64,000 bases of DNA from Salinicoccus cyprini (GTDB lineage Bacteria; Bacillota; Bacilli; Staphylococcales; Salinicoccaceae). The notes under the pieces are model-generated. The model did not search any database and had not been told where the DNA came from. It worked only from the letters and a program-made list of their open reading frames with translations. Where the stretch lies: contig NZ_VMSJ01000001.1 of assembly GCF_007713705.1 (NCBI RefSeq), forward strand, positions 1,153,396 to 1,217,395, in the 5' to 3' direction. How positions within the stretch are numbered: position 1 is the stretch's first letter; each line of letters begins with the position of its first letter. This document shows, in pieces, positions 45,252 through 54,454 of the stretch. Position numbers and translations under genes: made by a program.

Positions 45252-46640
45252 CTACTCTCTGGATTGAATCATGTCTGCCGGGTTGATCCACTCATCGAAC
45301 TGCTCTTCAGTAAGATGGCCGGATTCCACTGCAGATTCTTTCAGTGTAATGCCCTTCTCATGGGCGTTCTTTGCGATTTTTGCGGCGTTTTCATAGCCGA
45401 TATGCGGATTGAGCGCTGTAACTAGCATCAATGAATTTTTAAGGAAACGCTCTATGTTCTCTTCCACAGGCTCTATTCCCACAGCACACTTGTCGTTAAA
45501 CGTCTTCATGCCATCCGATAGCAGATAGATCGACTGCAGCGTGTTATACAGAATGACCGGTTTGAATACATTCAGCTCAAAATTGCCCTGGGAAGCGGCA
45601 AAGCCGACTGCTGCATCATTTCCGAACACCTGGGTTGCCACCATGGTCAGCATTTCGGACTGGGTCGGATTGACTTTGCCCGGCATGATGGAGGAACCAG
45701 GCTCATTTGCAGGTATTTCAATTTCTGCGATGCCGGCTCTTGGTCCGGAGGCGAGCCATCTGACATCATTGGCAATTTTCATGAGATCCGCTGCCAGTGC
45801 TTTCAGCGCACCGTGGAGGTATACCACTTCGTCATGGGAAGTGAGCGCATGAAACTTGTTCGGAGAGGATATGAACTCGTAGCCTGTCTGATTCGAGATT
45901 TCCTTTGCAACCCTGTCGCCGAACTCCGGATGGGCATTGATGCCTGTACCGACAGCAGTGCCGCCGATTGCAAGATTTTTGAGCTGTTGTTTTGATTCAC
46001 CAATCAGTGTTTCACATTTTTCGAGCATGTATCTCCAGCCGCTGATCTCCTGGCCAAGCGTCAGTGGTGTCGCATCCTGAAGATGGGTACGACCGATCTT
46101 GATGATATCCTTGAACGCTTCCTCCTTCTCTTCAAAAGTTGATCTCAATAGATCAAGTGCGGGCATGAGCTGTTCTTCTACAGCCTGATGGAGCGCAACA
46201 TGCATGGCTGTCGGATAAGTATCATTGGAGCTTTGGGATTTATTTACATCGTCATTCGGATGGACCTTCTCTTCACTACCCTTGGCCCCTAGATATTCGT
46301 TGGCTACATAGCTGACGACCTCATTGACGTTCATATTGCTCTGGGTGCCGCTTCCTGTCTGCCACACAACGAGTGGGAAATGTTCATCCAGTTCACGTGC
46401 AATGATCCGGTCGCATGCATGGACAATGGCATCCTTCTTCTGCTCAGACAATTTGCCGAGTGCATGGTTCGAGACTGCCGCCGCCTTCTTCAGATGTGCA
46501 AAGGCAACGATGACTTCAAGAGGCATCTTCTCCTTGCCGACAGGGAAGTTCTGTCTGCTTCTTTCCGTCTGTGCCGCCCAGTATTTATCACTTGGAACTT
46601 CAATTTCACCGATCGTATCCTTCTCTATTCTATATGACAA
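45252..46640 (-). CDS. fumC: Fumarate hydratase class II
   Basis: A 462-residue class II fumarase of the TCA cycle. The signature [15 protein letters not shown] (about residues 316-330) carries the mobile catalytic loop, and [14 protein letters not shown] and [16 protein letters not shown] are the other conserved blocks. The start codon is TTG, 8 bases after AGGAGG. A perfect 10-bp inverted repeat lies in the leader just upstream. Confidence 0.96.
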   Translation of the reverse strand: MSYRIEKDTIGEIEVPSDKYWAAQTERSRQNFPVGKEKMPLEVIVAFAHLKKAAAVSNHALGKLSEQKKDAIVHACDRIIARELDEHFPLVVWQTGSGTQSNMNVNEVVSYVANEYLGAKGSEEKVHPNDDVNKSQSSNDTYPTAMHVALHQAVEEQLMPALDLLRSTFEEKEEAFKDIIKIGRTHLQDATPLTLGQEISGWRYMLEKCETLIGESKQQLKNLAIGGTAVGTGINAHPEFGDRVAKEISNQTGYEFISSPNKFHALTSHDEVVYLHGALKALAADLMKIANDVRWLASGPRAGIAEIEIPANEPGSSIMPGKVNPTQSEMLTMVATQVFGNDAAVGFAASQGNFELNVFKPVILYNTLQSIYLLSDGMKTFNDKCAVGIEPVEENIERFLKNSLMLVTALNPHIGYENAAKIAKNAHEKGITLKESAVESGHLTEEQFDEWINPADMIQSRE

Positions 46641-46657
46641 TCAAAAAACCTCCTGAT

Positions 46658-46689
46658 AATTAGTATACAAGAAATATTTTATACTAATT
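46658..46689. promoter_or_regulatory. Perfect inverted repeat upstream of fumC
   Basis: AATTAGTATA (46658-46667) and TATACTAATT (46680-46689) are exact complements separated by 12 bases, directly upstream of the fumC Shine-Dalgarno site. It could be an operator or an mRNA hairpin; it has no T run. Confidence 0.5.
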
Positions 46690-46718
46690 TTCAGAAGGAT
46701 TCATCTGTTTCATGTCAT

Positions 46719-46907
46719 TTAGTTGTCATCAGGACCCACCCCGTGGGACTCATCGTCGGAAGAATCGATCGGATAGTCTTCATTCTGTGAGATCTGTTCC
46801 ATCTCTTTGCCGAGTGCTTTCACATCTTCCATGTCCTGGGTCATTTCGTTCTCATCAGGCTCAATATCTTTTCTGTAGTCGATATCCTTGTCATTATCCT
46901 TTTTCAT
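46719..46907 (-). CDS. Small acidic protein of unknown function
   Basis: A 62-residue highly charged protein (KKDNDKDIDYRKDIEPDENE at the N terminus) with no hydrophobic segment. It is probably disordered. Its start ATG follows TAGGAGG, and that site overlaps the stop of the upstream sugar-isomerase-like gene, so it is a genuine second gene of that operon. I do not recognise a family. Confidence 0.7.
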   Translation of the reverse strand: MKKDNDKDIDYRKDIEPDENEMTQDMEDVKALGKEMEQISQNEDYPIDSSDDESHGVGPDDN

Positions 46908-46917
46908 ACTTTTCCTC

Positions 46918-47511
46918 CTAGGCGAATTCGGAAGTGTAGTATTCTACAATATCCTGATCAAGCAGTGCTGCCGCTTCCTTATCCATCACGACTGTCACCA
47001 TACGGTGCTGCTTCACCTTGCCGAAATCATCATCGTGGTTCTCGACTGCGTCATACAGACTTCTGATCGCCTCGGCCTTGTCACTCCCGGTGGCGACAAG
47101 CATCAGTTCCCGAGAATCAAACAGCTGGTCGTTGTCGCCGGATTCCGTGTATCCGAGATTCTTATTGGCACCGATCGAAAGGACTGTCAAGTTCGCCTGG
47201 TCCTTGTCATCCAGCACCTTCTTCATCGTATCGGCAGAACCATCCAGTTTAAGCTGGTCATCCGGTATATCCAGTTGCTCGAATACTTCCCTGTCACCGT
47301 CGCGATTGATGCCGACAATGTAGATCTGTGAGAAATCTGCCGGATGCTGCTTGGATTCACCTACAAACTTCCTATAGGTCCAGTCCAGCTCCTCATTCAG
47401 TTCAAGGCCGATTACACTTGTCGGGTTGTTATGCACCTGTTTTCTGATGATATCGGCCATATAGATGCTGACCAGTTCTTTATCCTGGAAAATTTTAAAA
47501 TTCATTGCCAT
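46918..47511 (-). CDS. Glucosamine-6-phosphate isomerase-like protein (staphylococcal type)
   Basis: A 197-residue protein that matches a staphylococcal protein annotated as glucosamine-6-phosphate isomerase. Recognisable parts are AMNFKIFQDKELVSIYMADI at the N terminus, ADFSQIYIVGIN, ELMLVATGSDKAEAIRSLYD, and the C-terminal KQHRMVTVVMDKEAAALL. It has the NagB/6-phosphogluconolactonase (RpiA-like) fold signature ATG-K-AEA in weak form and is shorter than true NagB, so catalytic activity is doubtful. The ATG at 47511 follows GAGGGGG. Confidence 0.75.
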   Translation of the reverse strand: MAMNFKIFQDKELVSIYMADIIRKQVHNNPTSVIGLELNEELDWTYRKFVGESKQHPADFSQIYIVGINRDGDREVFEQLDIPDDQLKLDGSADTMKKVLDDKDQANLTVLSIGANKNLGYTESGDNDQLFDSRELMLVATGSDKAEAIRSLYDAVENHDDDFGKVKQHRMVTVVMDKEAAALLDQDIVEYYTSEFA

Positions 47512-47619
47512 GTTGATTCCCCCTCGATTTCTCAATGTCTTTCTTGTTTTACCCTCATCATAAGGATTTCTAACAAAACTTTTATGCCTTTTCAGCTTTT
47601 TTCTTTACTGGTTATCGTT

Positions 47620-47625
47620 TATAAT
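47620..47625 (+). promoter_or_regulatory. -10 element of the small membrane peptide gene
   Basis: TATAAT 35 bases before the start codon at 47660. No convincing -35 hexamer at 17 bases. Confidence 0.35.
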
Positions 47626-47659
47626 GATGTTATGTACGGAAAATTAGGAGGCGCGAATC

Positions 47660-47770
47660 ATGAAAGCATTTCTAATACTGATGGTCAGCATATCCTTCAT
47701 TGCTTCTATTCTGGCATCGAGCCGTGAATCAGAGTGGGGCTACAGGGATAACGGCGAAGAGAAAATATAG
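47660..47770 (+). CDS. 36-residue single-pass membrane peptide
   Basis: A short gene with a strong AGGAGG 9 bases before its ATG, a TATAAT upstream and a perfect terminator 10 bases after its stop. The product has an N-terminal hydrophobic helix (residues 2-19, AFLILMVSISFIASILA) and a charged tail RESEWGYRDNGEEKI facing out or in. It has no match that I know. The complete set of expression signals makes it more likely real than chance. Confidence 0.65.
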   Translation: MKAFLILMVSISFIASILASSRESEWGYRDNGEEKI

Positions 47771-47779
47771 CAGCAATCC

Positions 47780-47813
47780 AAATAAGCCATGCATCTGCAT
47801 GGCTTATTTTTTT
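47780..47813. terminator. Bidirectional terminator
   Basis: A 14-bp stem AAATAAGCCATGCA and its complement with a 2-base loop (47780-47809), then T residues; shared with nfrA on the minus strand. Confidence 0.9.
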
Positions 47814-48549
47814 ATTGGCCGAGAAAACCCTGGTTCTTCAGTACACCGTCAACATCGAGACGCTGCTTCTGTCCGAGCATGCCGATGACCTGATCGCTCC
47901 AGGTATCACTGCGCGCCCCATCCGTGCGCTCGCTGTAGTAGTCGCTGATGCGTGTGTCGTAGTCGTCGATGACATCTTTCAGCTCACCGACCGGCTGGTA
48001 CGTATTTTCATGGTACACCGCTTCAAAAGGCAGTCTTTCCTTCTTGCTGCCTGAATGATCCGGATGGCCTGCGACCATTCCGAACAGCGGCACGACACCT
48101 TTTGGCAGTTCGAGGATTTCTATGACACGGGCCATATCATTTCTCAAAGACCCGATATAGCAGATGCCGAGCCCCATGCTCTCTGCTGCCACTGCCAGAT
48201 TCTGTGCAGCAAGGGCCGCGTCGACCGTGCCGACAATCAGCTGCTCGGTCTTGTCGAAGGCGATCGGCTCGCCTTTATCTTTGGATAGCTCGACATGGCG
48301 GTTGTAGTCGATCAGGAAGACGAAAAGGTGGCCATTGTGCTCCACATAAGGCTGGGTACTGATTTCCCTGAGTGCCGCTTTCTTATCCTTATCCGTGATA
48401 CCCATGATGCTGTACGCCTGTACATAGCTGGATGTACTTGCAGACTGGGCGGCAGTGACAAGCGTCCAGATTGTTTCCTCATCCAGCGCCTCGTCCTTGA
48501 ATTTCCTGATGGAGCGGTGATTATTCAATAGTTCAATAACTGAGTTCAT
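47812..48549 (-). CDS. nfrA: NADPH-dependent nitro/flavin reductase NfrA
   Basis: A 245-residue oxygen-insensitive nitroreductase with the FMN-binding nitroreductase fold. NNHRSIRKFKDE at the N terminus, AAQSASTSSYVQAYSIM, AAQNLAVAAESMGLGICYIG and PLFGMVAGHP are the conserved blocks of the NfrA/NfsA group. Staphylococcal NfrA reduces nitro compounds and disulfides and is induced by oxidative stress. The start follows AGGAGG. It is the last gene of queG-trmL-nfrA. Confidence 0.92.
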   Translation of the reverse strand: MNSVIELLNNHRSIRKFKDEALDEETIWTLVTAAQSASTSSYVQAYSIMGITDKDKKAALREISTQPYVEHNGHLFVFLIDYNRHVELSKDKGEPIAFDKTEQLIVGTVDAALAAQNLAVAAESMGLGICYIGSLRNDMARVIEILELPKGVVPLFGMVAGHPDHSGSKKERLPFEAVYHENTYQPVGELKDVIDDYDTRISDYYSERTDGARSDTWSDQVIGMLGQKQRLDVDGVLKNQGFLGQ

Positions 48550-48559
48550 ACTCTGCCTC

Positions 48560-49030
48560 CTAGTGTAGTTGTGGGAACGCCTGCTGCTTCAGCGCTTCAT
48601 ATACGAGAATCGCAGCGGTATTCGCCAGGTTGAGGGATCTGACCTTATCGGTCATCGGTACTCTGAGTGCTGTATCTGCATATTTCTCCTTCATCCAGTC
48701 CGGGAGCCCGGAAGTCTCCCTTCCGAATACGAAGTAGTGGTTTTCATCATGATTACTGTAGTCGAGATCCGTGTAGTACTTTGTGGCGAATTTGGTAAGG
48801 AGATAATAGTTGCCCTCCGTCGCCTCGAAGAATGCTTCCACGGAGTCGTGATGGACGACATTGATGTTCGGCCAGTAGTCGAGCCCTGCCCGTTTGAGCA
48901 TCTTGTCGTCGGTGGAAAATCCGAGCGGATGGATCAGATGCAGTGTCGTATCCGTTGCTGCACATGTCCTGCCGATATTTCCTGTATTATTCGGTATTTC
49001 CGGTTGATATAAAACAATATGATTTGGCAT
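48560..49030 (-). CDS. trmL: tRNA (cytidine/uridine(34)-2'-O)-methyltransferase
   Basis: A 156-residue SPOUT (trefoil-knot) enzyme that methylates the ribose of wobble base 34 in leucine tRNAs. Motif 1 PEIPNNTGNIGRTCAA and the knot motifs FVFGRETSGLP and RSLNLANTAAILVYEAL are clear. Start after AGGAGG. It is placed between queG and nfrA; queG and trmL both act on the tRNA anticodon loop. Confidence 0.95.
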   Translation of the reverse strand: MPNHIVLYQPEIPNNTGNIGRTCAATDTTLHLIHPLGFSTDDKMLKRAGLDYWPNINVVHHDSVEAFFEATEGNYYLLTKFATKYYTDLDYSNHDENHYFVFGRETSGLPDWMKEKYADTALRVPMTDKVRSLNLANTAAILVYEALKQQAFPQLH

Positions 49031-49039
49031 TGAAACCTC

Positions 49040-50170
49040 CTAGACCACTTCCTGGATGCCTTTGAGCATCTCATCTCTGACTGCTTCGTCTGTTTCCATT
49101 CTAAATCTTTCATTTATATAATCAAGTGCCCTGTCTCCTTCTATCTGGCCGACAGCCCAGTAGGCAGTCCCTTTGATCACCGGCCTCGGGTCATTCTCTG
49201 CCACACGCTTCAGCAGATCGACAGCACTTGTCTCCTTGAAATGCGCCAGTGCAATGATGGCATTGCGCTGGATGGGCTTTTTCCCTCTCCATACACCAGC
49301 CAGATGTCCGTATGTCTCCTTGAATTCCCTATTCGATATTTCAAGCAGTCCGGCAAGCTCCGGCTTCAGAATTTCAGGTTCCAGCACGATATCATCGTGA
49401 TGATCGGTGTTGATGCCTTTATTTCTTGGACACACCTGCTGGCATGTATCACAGCCATACAGGCGATTGCCGATCTTGCCACGGTATTCATCCGGCAGAA
49501 ATCCTTTCGTCTGGGTGAGGAATGAAATGCACTTCTGTGAATTCAGCTGTCCATTGCCGACCAGTGCACCCGTCGGGCAGCGGTCGACACACAGATTGCA
49601 GTCGCCGCATGAGTCGATCAGTTCCTCATCCGGTGGAAATGGATAGCTCGTAAGCATCTCGCCGAGGTATGAGTATGTGCCAAGTTCCGGATTGATGACA
49701 AAACCATTCTTTCCAATATAGCCGAGACCACTGCGTCTCGCGACTTCCCTATCACTCATGACGCCCGTATCCACCATGGACTTCGTTTCGATGTCAGGAT
49801 CAAGAGATTTGATATACGCTTCGAGCTTTTCAAGCCGTCTGTTGAGCAGCGTATGGTAGTCGACGCCCCACGAAGCACGGGCAAAGAGTCCGCGCCGCTC
49901 GCCTTTTCTGCTCTTCGGCGCATCGGGCAGCCGGTTCGGATAGCCGACGGCAATCGAGATGATGCTCTCTGCAGAACTGAGCGACAGTTTCGGATCCGTC
50001 CGCTCATCAATCGTTCCTTTCTCAAAGCCTGAGGCATACCCTTTCGCATGATAGTCGATCAGCTTCTCCCTGAGCTCATGGAACGGCTCTGCATGGGTGA
50101 ATCCGATCTCATCGATGCCTATGGAATGTGCATAGTCGATGACCTTCTGCTTGAATTCGTGTCTATTCAT
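49040..50170 (-). CDS. queG: Epoxyqueuosine reductase
   Basis: A 376-residue cobalamin- and Fe-S-dependent enzyme for the last step of queuosine synthesis in tRNA. Two [4Fe-4S] sites are visible: CGDCNLCVDRCPTGAL and CDTCQQVCPRNKG. A C-terminal HEAT-like region follows (about 280-376; LAHFKETSAVDLLKRVAEND). The substrate-site helix VDTGVMSDREVARRSGLGYI is also typical. The start follows AGGTGAAAA. Confidence 0.95.
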   Translation of the reverse strand: MNRHEFKQKVIDYAHSIGIDEIGFTHAEPFHELREKLIDYHAKGYASGFEKGTIDERTDPKLSLSSAESIISIAVGYPNRLPDAPKSRKGERRGLFARASWGVDYHTLLNRRLEKLEAYIKSLDPDIETKSMVDTGVMSDREVARRSGLGYIGKNGFVINPELGTYSYLGEMLTSYPFPPDEELIDSCGDCNLCVDRCPTGALVGNGQLNSQKCISFLTQTKGFLPDEYRGKIGNRLYGCDTCQQVCPRNKGINTDHHDDIVLEPEILKPELAGLLEISNREFKETYGHLAGVWRGKKPIQRNAIIALAHFKETSAVDLLKRVAENDPRPVIKGTAYWAVGQIEGDRALDYINERFRMETDEAVRDEMLKGIQEVV

Positions 50171-50238
50171 ATTTTCACCTGCCTTTCCTTATGAATTCTT
50201 TATTTGAAGCTGGTCATATGCGAAATTGCAATCATTAT

Positions 50239-50267
50239 ATTATACATTCACTTTTCCTGTCTGACAA
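50239..50267 (-). promoter_or_regulatory. queG-trmL-nfrA promoter
   Basis: On the minus strand TTGTCA (50267-50262), 17 bases and TATAAT (50244-50239). An inverted repeat CTGTCTGA/TCAGACAG surrounds the -35 and could also act as a hairpin after dsdA. Confidence 0.6.
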
Positions 50268-50293
50268 ACAGAAAGACCATCCATTCAGACAGT

Positions 50294-51586
50294 CTACCTG
50301 CCTGCCTCACAGTCCGACTGCCATTCTGCATCCGGCACCATGCTGCCGCCTGTACTCCACACGATATGCGTCGCATTACTCAGATGAGGGTCTTCCGGAT
50401 GCTGATGGATTATGGCGGGGCCCGGGAAACCGGTTGCTGCTGAAGGTTCCATCTTCATATTCTCAAGGTCATGCGCTGCAGCCAAAAGAGCGTGCATTTC
50501 TGCATCTTCCACTGTAAAGAATGAGTGGATGTGCTTCTCAAGCATTCTGCCGACAAACTTTGATGGTCTGCCGACAGCAAGGCCATCAGCAGTCGTACGA
50601 TTATCGAGGCCAATATCACCCACCGCAATAACATCATGCAATCCAGTCAAAATACCGAGCAGCATGCACGGTGACTGGACCGGTTCTGCAAAGACCGGAT
50701 GGACAGCATCCCCGAAAACCTGCTTCAGACCGAAACTGATGCCACCAGGCGCACTTCCGACGCCGCATGGCAGATAGACATACAGGGGATGCTCGGCATC
50801 GACCTTGACACCCTCGGTGTCAAGCTGATCCTTGAGTCGCAATGCGGATACAGCATAGCCAAGAAATAGAGGCACTGAATCCTCGTCGTCAATAAAGTAG
50901 CTGTGGTCATCCTGAAGTGCCACTTCACGTCCCGCTTCTACAGCCTTGCTGTAATCATCTTCATGTTCGACGACCATGACACCGCGCTCACGCAGCATGT
51001 CCTTCTTCCACTGCTTCGCATCACTCGACATATGGATGATTACTTTGAAGCCGAGTTCAGCACTGATGATGCCGATGCTGAGGCCGAGGTTCCCTGTCGA
51101 CCCACAAACAATCGTATGCTCTGAAAAGAACTGATGAAACTTCTCCGACCGGAACTGCGCATAATCATCATCCGGGACAATCATATTATGCTCAACGGCA
51201 AGATCTTCTGCATGTTTGAGCACTTCATAGATGCCGCCTCTTGCTTTGACGGAGCCGGACACCGGGAGGCGGTCATCCGCTTTGACATACACTGCGCCAC
51301 TAATGCTCACATTATACTTTTCATTCAAGTGCTGTTTCATTTCATCCACTTCGATCAATGGGGACTCTATTACACCGTTATGAGGCTGTGTTTCAGGAAA
51401 AGCCGCTTCTATGAATGGAGCAAAACGTGCGAGACGCGCCTCTGCTTCCAGGATATCCGACATCTTTAAAGTCCAGCCCGCATCATCCGGATCAAACCTC
51501 GCATAATGTTCATTTTTCCAAAAGACAGTATGATATCCCGCCATAGTTTCAGTAATCGGATAGCTATCAAATAATGGGTTCTTCAT
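50294..51586 (-). CDS. dsdA: D-serine ammonia-lyase
   Basis: A 430-residue PLP enzyme that turns D-serine into pyruvate and ammonia. The PLP lysine is in LPVSGSVKARGGIYEVLKHA (about residues 105-124). The Gly-rich phosphate loop is CGSTGNLGLSIG. YLPCGVGSAPGGI and TGFPGPA are also conserved in DsdA. The ATG at 51586 follows GGAGAG. It lies 19 bases after an HD hydrolase gene and is probably cotranscribed with it. No dsdC or dsdX neighbour is present. Confidence 0.94.
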   Translation of the reverse strand: MKNPLFDSYPITETMAGYHTVFWKNEHYARFDPDDAGWTLKMSDILEAEARLARFAPFIEAAFPETQPHNGVIESPLIEVDEMKQHLNEKYNVSISGAVYVKADDRLPVSGSVKARGGIYEVLKHAEDLAVEHNMIVPDDDYAQFRSEKFHQFFSEHTIVCGSTGNLGLSIGIISAELGFKVIIHMSSDAKQWKKDMLRERGVMVVEHEDDYSKAVEAGREVALQDDHSYFIDDEDSVPLFLGYAVSALRLKDQLDTEGVKVDAEHPLYVYLPCGVGSAPGGISFGLKQVFGDAVHPVFAEPVQSPCMLLGILTGLHDVIAVGDIGLDNRTTADGLAVGRPSKFVGRMLEKHIHSFFTVEDAEMHALLAAAHDLENMKMEPSAATGFPGPAIIHQHPEDPHLSNATHIVWSTGGSMVPDAEWQSDCEAGR

Positions 51587-51605
51587 AGCACACTCTCCAT
51601 CCCGT

Positions 51606-52256
51606 TTATATTTTGCCGTCCCACTCCGCATAGAACTGTTCCAGGTAGTTTTCCATGAACTGATGCCGTGCCTCTGCAACTGCCTTTGCAGTATCCGTAT
51701 GCATTAGGAACTTCAGTTTCAGCAGTTTTTCGTAGAAATGGCTGATCATCGTATTGTCTTCCTGGCTGTACTGCTCGAATGTCATATTTTCACGTGCCTG
51801 TGTGTCCGGATGGTGCATATCATGCCCTTTATTTCCGCCATATACGAAAGTCCGCGCAATGCCGATTGCGCCAAGTGCATCCAGACGATCCGCATCCTGC
51901 ACAATTGCATCCTCAAGCGATCCCACCTTGACCGCATTGGTGCCCCCTTTGAAGGATACAGCCTGCATGGCATGGATGATGCGCCGTATGGTATCCGCCT
52001 CCACATCCCGCTCATCCAGAAACCTTTCTATCTCATCAATCTGCTGATCCACATTGCCGATCAGCTTATAGTCGATCATGTCATGAAAGAGCGCCGCCAC
52101 TTCGATGATGAAGCGGTCTCCCCCCTCTTCGTCCTGCAGCGAGAGGGCGTTGTTATACACACGCATGATATGCCAGTAGTCATGCCCTGTTGCATCCTGT
52201 GCATGAAAATCGCGCACCCATTTTTTCGCGTCCTCAATAATATGGCTGTGGTCCAT
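51606..52256 (-). CDS. HD-domain phosphohydrolase, YpgQ/YedJ-like
   Basis: A 216-residue HD hydrolase. Metal-binding residues are in GHDYWHIMRVY, ALFHDMID and DADRLDALGAIGIARTF. The YpgQ group hydrolyses nucleoside triphosphates. The ATG at 52256 follows AAAGGAG with a short 4-base gap; longer upstream frames lack a site. It leads the two-gene unit with dsdA. The in vivo substrate is unknown. Confidence 0.86.
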   Translation of the reverse strand: MDHSHIIEDAKKWVRDFHAQDATGHDYWHIMRVYNNALSLQDEEGGDRFIIEVAALFHDMIDYKLIGNVDQQIDEIERFLDERDVEADTIRRIIHAMQAVSFKGGTNAVKVGSLEDAIVQDADRLDALGAIGIARTFVYGGNKGHDMHHPDTQARENMTFEQYSQEDNTMISHFYEKLLKLKFLMHTDTAKAVAEARHQFMENYLEQFYAEWDGKI

Positions 52257-52305
52257 CTGCTCTGCTCCTTTTACGGTTGTTATTGCCTTGTTAAAATCAT
52301 TATCA

Positions 52306-52344
52306 AATAAAATGAAGACCATGTCGAGGGACATGATCTTCATT
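52306..52344 (-). terminator. Terminator of the polysaccharide cassette
   Basis: On the minus strand AATGAAGA-CATGTC pairs with its complement across one mismatch and a 4-base loop (52311-52344), followed by TTTTATTTG. Confidence 0.75.
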
Positions 52345-52359
52345 ATGTGTTTCCTACTG

Positions 52360-53565
52360 CTATTGCGCTCCATCATCGGCATAATCCACGCCTCGCGTAT
52401 ATCTGTTCGAGGCATCCCACAGCAGGAACTCCTGTACGCCATTATCGTAAAGGGCCTGCACCTGGGCCTCGATCTCCTCGACACCATACTGCTTATAGTT
52501 TCCAGCACCCAGATAAGAAGCGGTAAAGTCCTGGAGCCAAGGCCGGGATACAGGAGCATCTTCAAGCTGTCCAAGTACTTCATTTTCTACCTTCATGTAT
52601 TCCGAAATGGTTTCATACGGTTCAAGGTCGGGTTTCGGAATTTCGAAATAGCCGTTTCCCCAATGGCTCGGATAGATCATGGATGAAATGACATCGACAT
52701 TGCTCGCTATCTTGGAGAAGTTCTGACCGATGCCGGGCGCTTCCGGCAAGGTGGCTGCATAGCCGAAGATGTCGACGGACACATCGACATCGTATGGCTC
52801 AAGCGCTTGTCGCGCATATGCTACAAAATCAGTCACAGCAGCAACGCGCTTGTCGACTGCATTCATATCCGCATTCTCATATTCGCCCATCGTGTACTCG
52901 AGTGTATCTGCGCGGTGTTCAAACCCTTCTGGGAAGCGGACATAGTCGAACTGGATTTCCTTGAATCCCAGTTTTACAGCCTGCTTCGCCACCTCCACGT
53001 TATAGTCCCATACTTCTTTTGAGAAAGGATTGACGAAGCTTTCTCCACGACCATTCTTCCACACATTGCCGTTCTGATCCGTGAAGGAGAGCTCGGGTCT
53101 TGCTTCGGCCAGCTGTGAATCCTTGAAGACGACGACACGAGCAATTGGATATATTTCTTCCTGCTCCATATGTGTCATCAGCTTTTCGGGATCCACATAA
53201 TCATAGGAAAGCGACTGGATCGTCTCGTTGTCGGAATCAAGATCCATCATCATGTAGCCTTCGTCCTCTTTGACATCGATGACCATCGCATTCAGCGCTG
53301 TATTTGAAATGAGACCGGTCAGATCATCCATTCTTGCGCCACCCGCGGAATATCCGGATACATAGATGCCCTTGACCCCCGACTCCGGATAGGCGATATC
53401 GACGCCGCTGTCATACTTGAACTGCTCTGGAAATTCCTCCGGTACACTCAGCAGAGGACCTTCATGCAGATCCAGCACCGAAGTTTCCGCCGCACTTGCT
53501 TCCGATGCAATAAATAGTGTTGAAAATAGAAGTGCTATTGCTGAACCAATCATACGTCCGCTCAT
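52360..53565 (-). CDS. Secreted DUF4015 putative glycoside hydrolase
   Basis: A 401-residue exported protein with a Sec signal peptide (about residues 1-26, cleaved after ASEASA). The rest is a TIM-barrel domain of the DUF4015 family (putative glycosyl hydrolase): KGIYVSGYSAGGARMDDLTG opens it, and GFKEIQFDYVRFPEG, VSVDIFGYAA and ISSMIYPSHWGNG carry the likely acidic catalytic residues. Its start overlaps the stop of the deacetylase gene as ATGA. The glycan substrate is unknown; the pairing with a deacetylase suggests N-acetylated cell-wall or exopolysaccharide. Confidence 0.84.
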   Translation of the reverse strand: MSGRMIGSAIALLFSTLFIASEASAAETSVLDLHEGPLLSVPEEFPEQFKYDSGVDIAYPESGVKGIYVSGYSAGGARMDDLTGLISNTALNAMVIDVKEDEGYMMMDLDSDNETIQSLSYDYVDPEKLMTHMEQEEIYPIARVVVFKDSQLAEARPELSFTDQNGNVWKNGRGESFVNPFSKEVWDYNVEVAKQAVKLGFKEIQFDYVRFPEGFEHRADTLEYTMGEYENADMNAVDKRVAAVTDFVAYARQALEPYDVDVSVDIFGYAATLPEAPGIGQNFSKIASNVDVISSMIYPSHWGNGYFEIPKPDLEPYETISEYMKVENEVLGQLEDAPVSRPWLQDFTASYLGAGNYKQYGVEEIEAQVQALYDNGVQEFLLWDASNRYTRGVDYADDGAQ

Positions 53566-54434
53566 TCGGCTGCCGCCTCTCTTTCCGGAGATGAAATTTT
53601 GTCCGGATCTACGATGGTATACCCTTTGCCTCTCAGACCTTCGACAATATCGGCAGAGGCATCCCGTGTCCAGGCACGATCATGCATGAGCAGATTGGAA
53701 CCGGCGTTGAGATATTCCGAGTTGACCATGATGTCCGCCAGAGCATCCGCTTCCTGATAGGCTGCCTCCCAATCGTAACCGTACGTCCAGTTCATCAGTA
53801 CCATCCCCTGTTCACTGGCAATCCGGCTTGACGTTTCGGTATTCTGTCCGAAAGGGGCACGGAAAAAGCGGGGCCGCTCACCTGTAATCTCTTCAACCAG
53901 ATCATTTGTCTCCACTATCTCCGCGCGCTGTGCTTCTGGTGAAAGATCCGGCAGGCTGGCATGCGTCTGTGTATGGTTGCCGATTTCAAAACCCATTTCA
54001 TGGATCGTGTTGAGAGCATCCCTGCCCGCTTCCGATTCAAGATACATTCCATTGACAAAGAATATGGCCGGCGCGTCATGCTGTGCAAGTATTTCAGCAA
54101 TCCGGACAGCATGACCATCCGGTGCGTCATCATATGTCAGCAGGGCGACCTGCGACTCTGCACTGCTGCCTTCGATCGGCTGTATTGCATATGTATTTTC
54201 GTTGACACTATACTCATATGCTGCTTGTTCAACCGGTTTTGGCAATTCCACTGTTTCAGCTTCTTCCGTCACTTCTTCCACAGATGATTCTTCAGTTGAT
54301 TCCGGCTGCTCTTCGTTTGCCGCCTGATGTGAGGATGCGTCGGCGTTCGATTCATCTTCAGGACTATCGTTCTGACAGCCGGCAAATAGTATACTGCCGC
54401 AGCACATCAATAGAAATACTCTTTTCTTCATCAT
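53562..54434 (-). CDS. Polysaccharide deacetylase lipoprotein (NodB domain)
   Basis: A 290-residue lipoprotein with lipobox LFAGC, a Ser/Glu-rich linker (about residues 25-70) and a NodB domain (about 100-280). Motif 1 reads LTYDDAPDG in place of the usual TFDDGP. Motif 2 is GNHTQTHASL with both metal histidines, motif 3 is RAPFGQN, and the late LxH motif is LLMHDRAW. The ATG at 54434 follows AAGGAG. It overlaps the DUF4015 gene by 4 bases and follows the YkyA-like gene by 20. Likely substrates are N-acetylglucosamine polymers. Confidence 0.87.
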   Translation of the reverse strand: MMKKRVFLLMCCGSILFAGCQNDSPEDESNADASSHQAANEEQPESTEESSVEEVTEEAETVELPKPVEQAAYEYSVNENTYAIQPIEGSSAESQVALLTYDDAPDGHAVRIAEILAQHDAPAIFFVNGMYLESEAGRDALNTIHEMGFEIGNHTQTHASLPDLSPEAQRAEIVETNDLVEEITGERPRFFRAPFGQNTETSSRIASEQGMVLMNWTYGYDWEAAYQEADALADIMVNSEYLNAGSNLLMHDRAWTRDASADIVEGLRGKGYTIVDPDKISSPEREAAAE

Positions 54435-54454
54435 GTCCATCTCCTTTGGTAACA

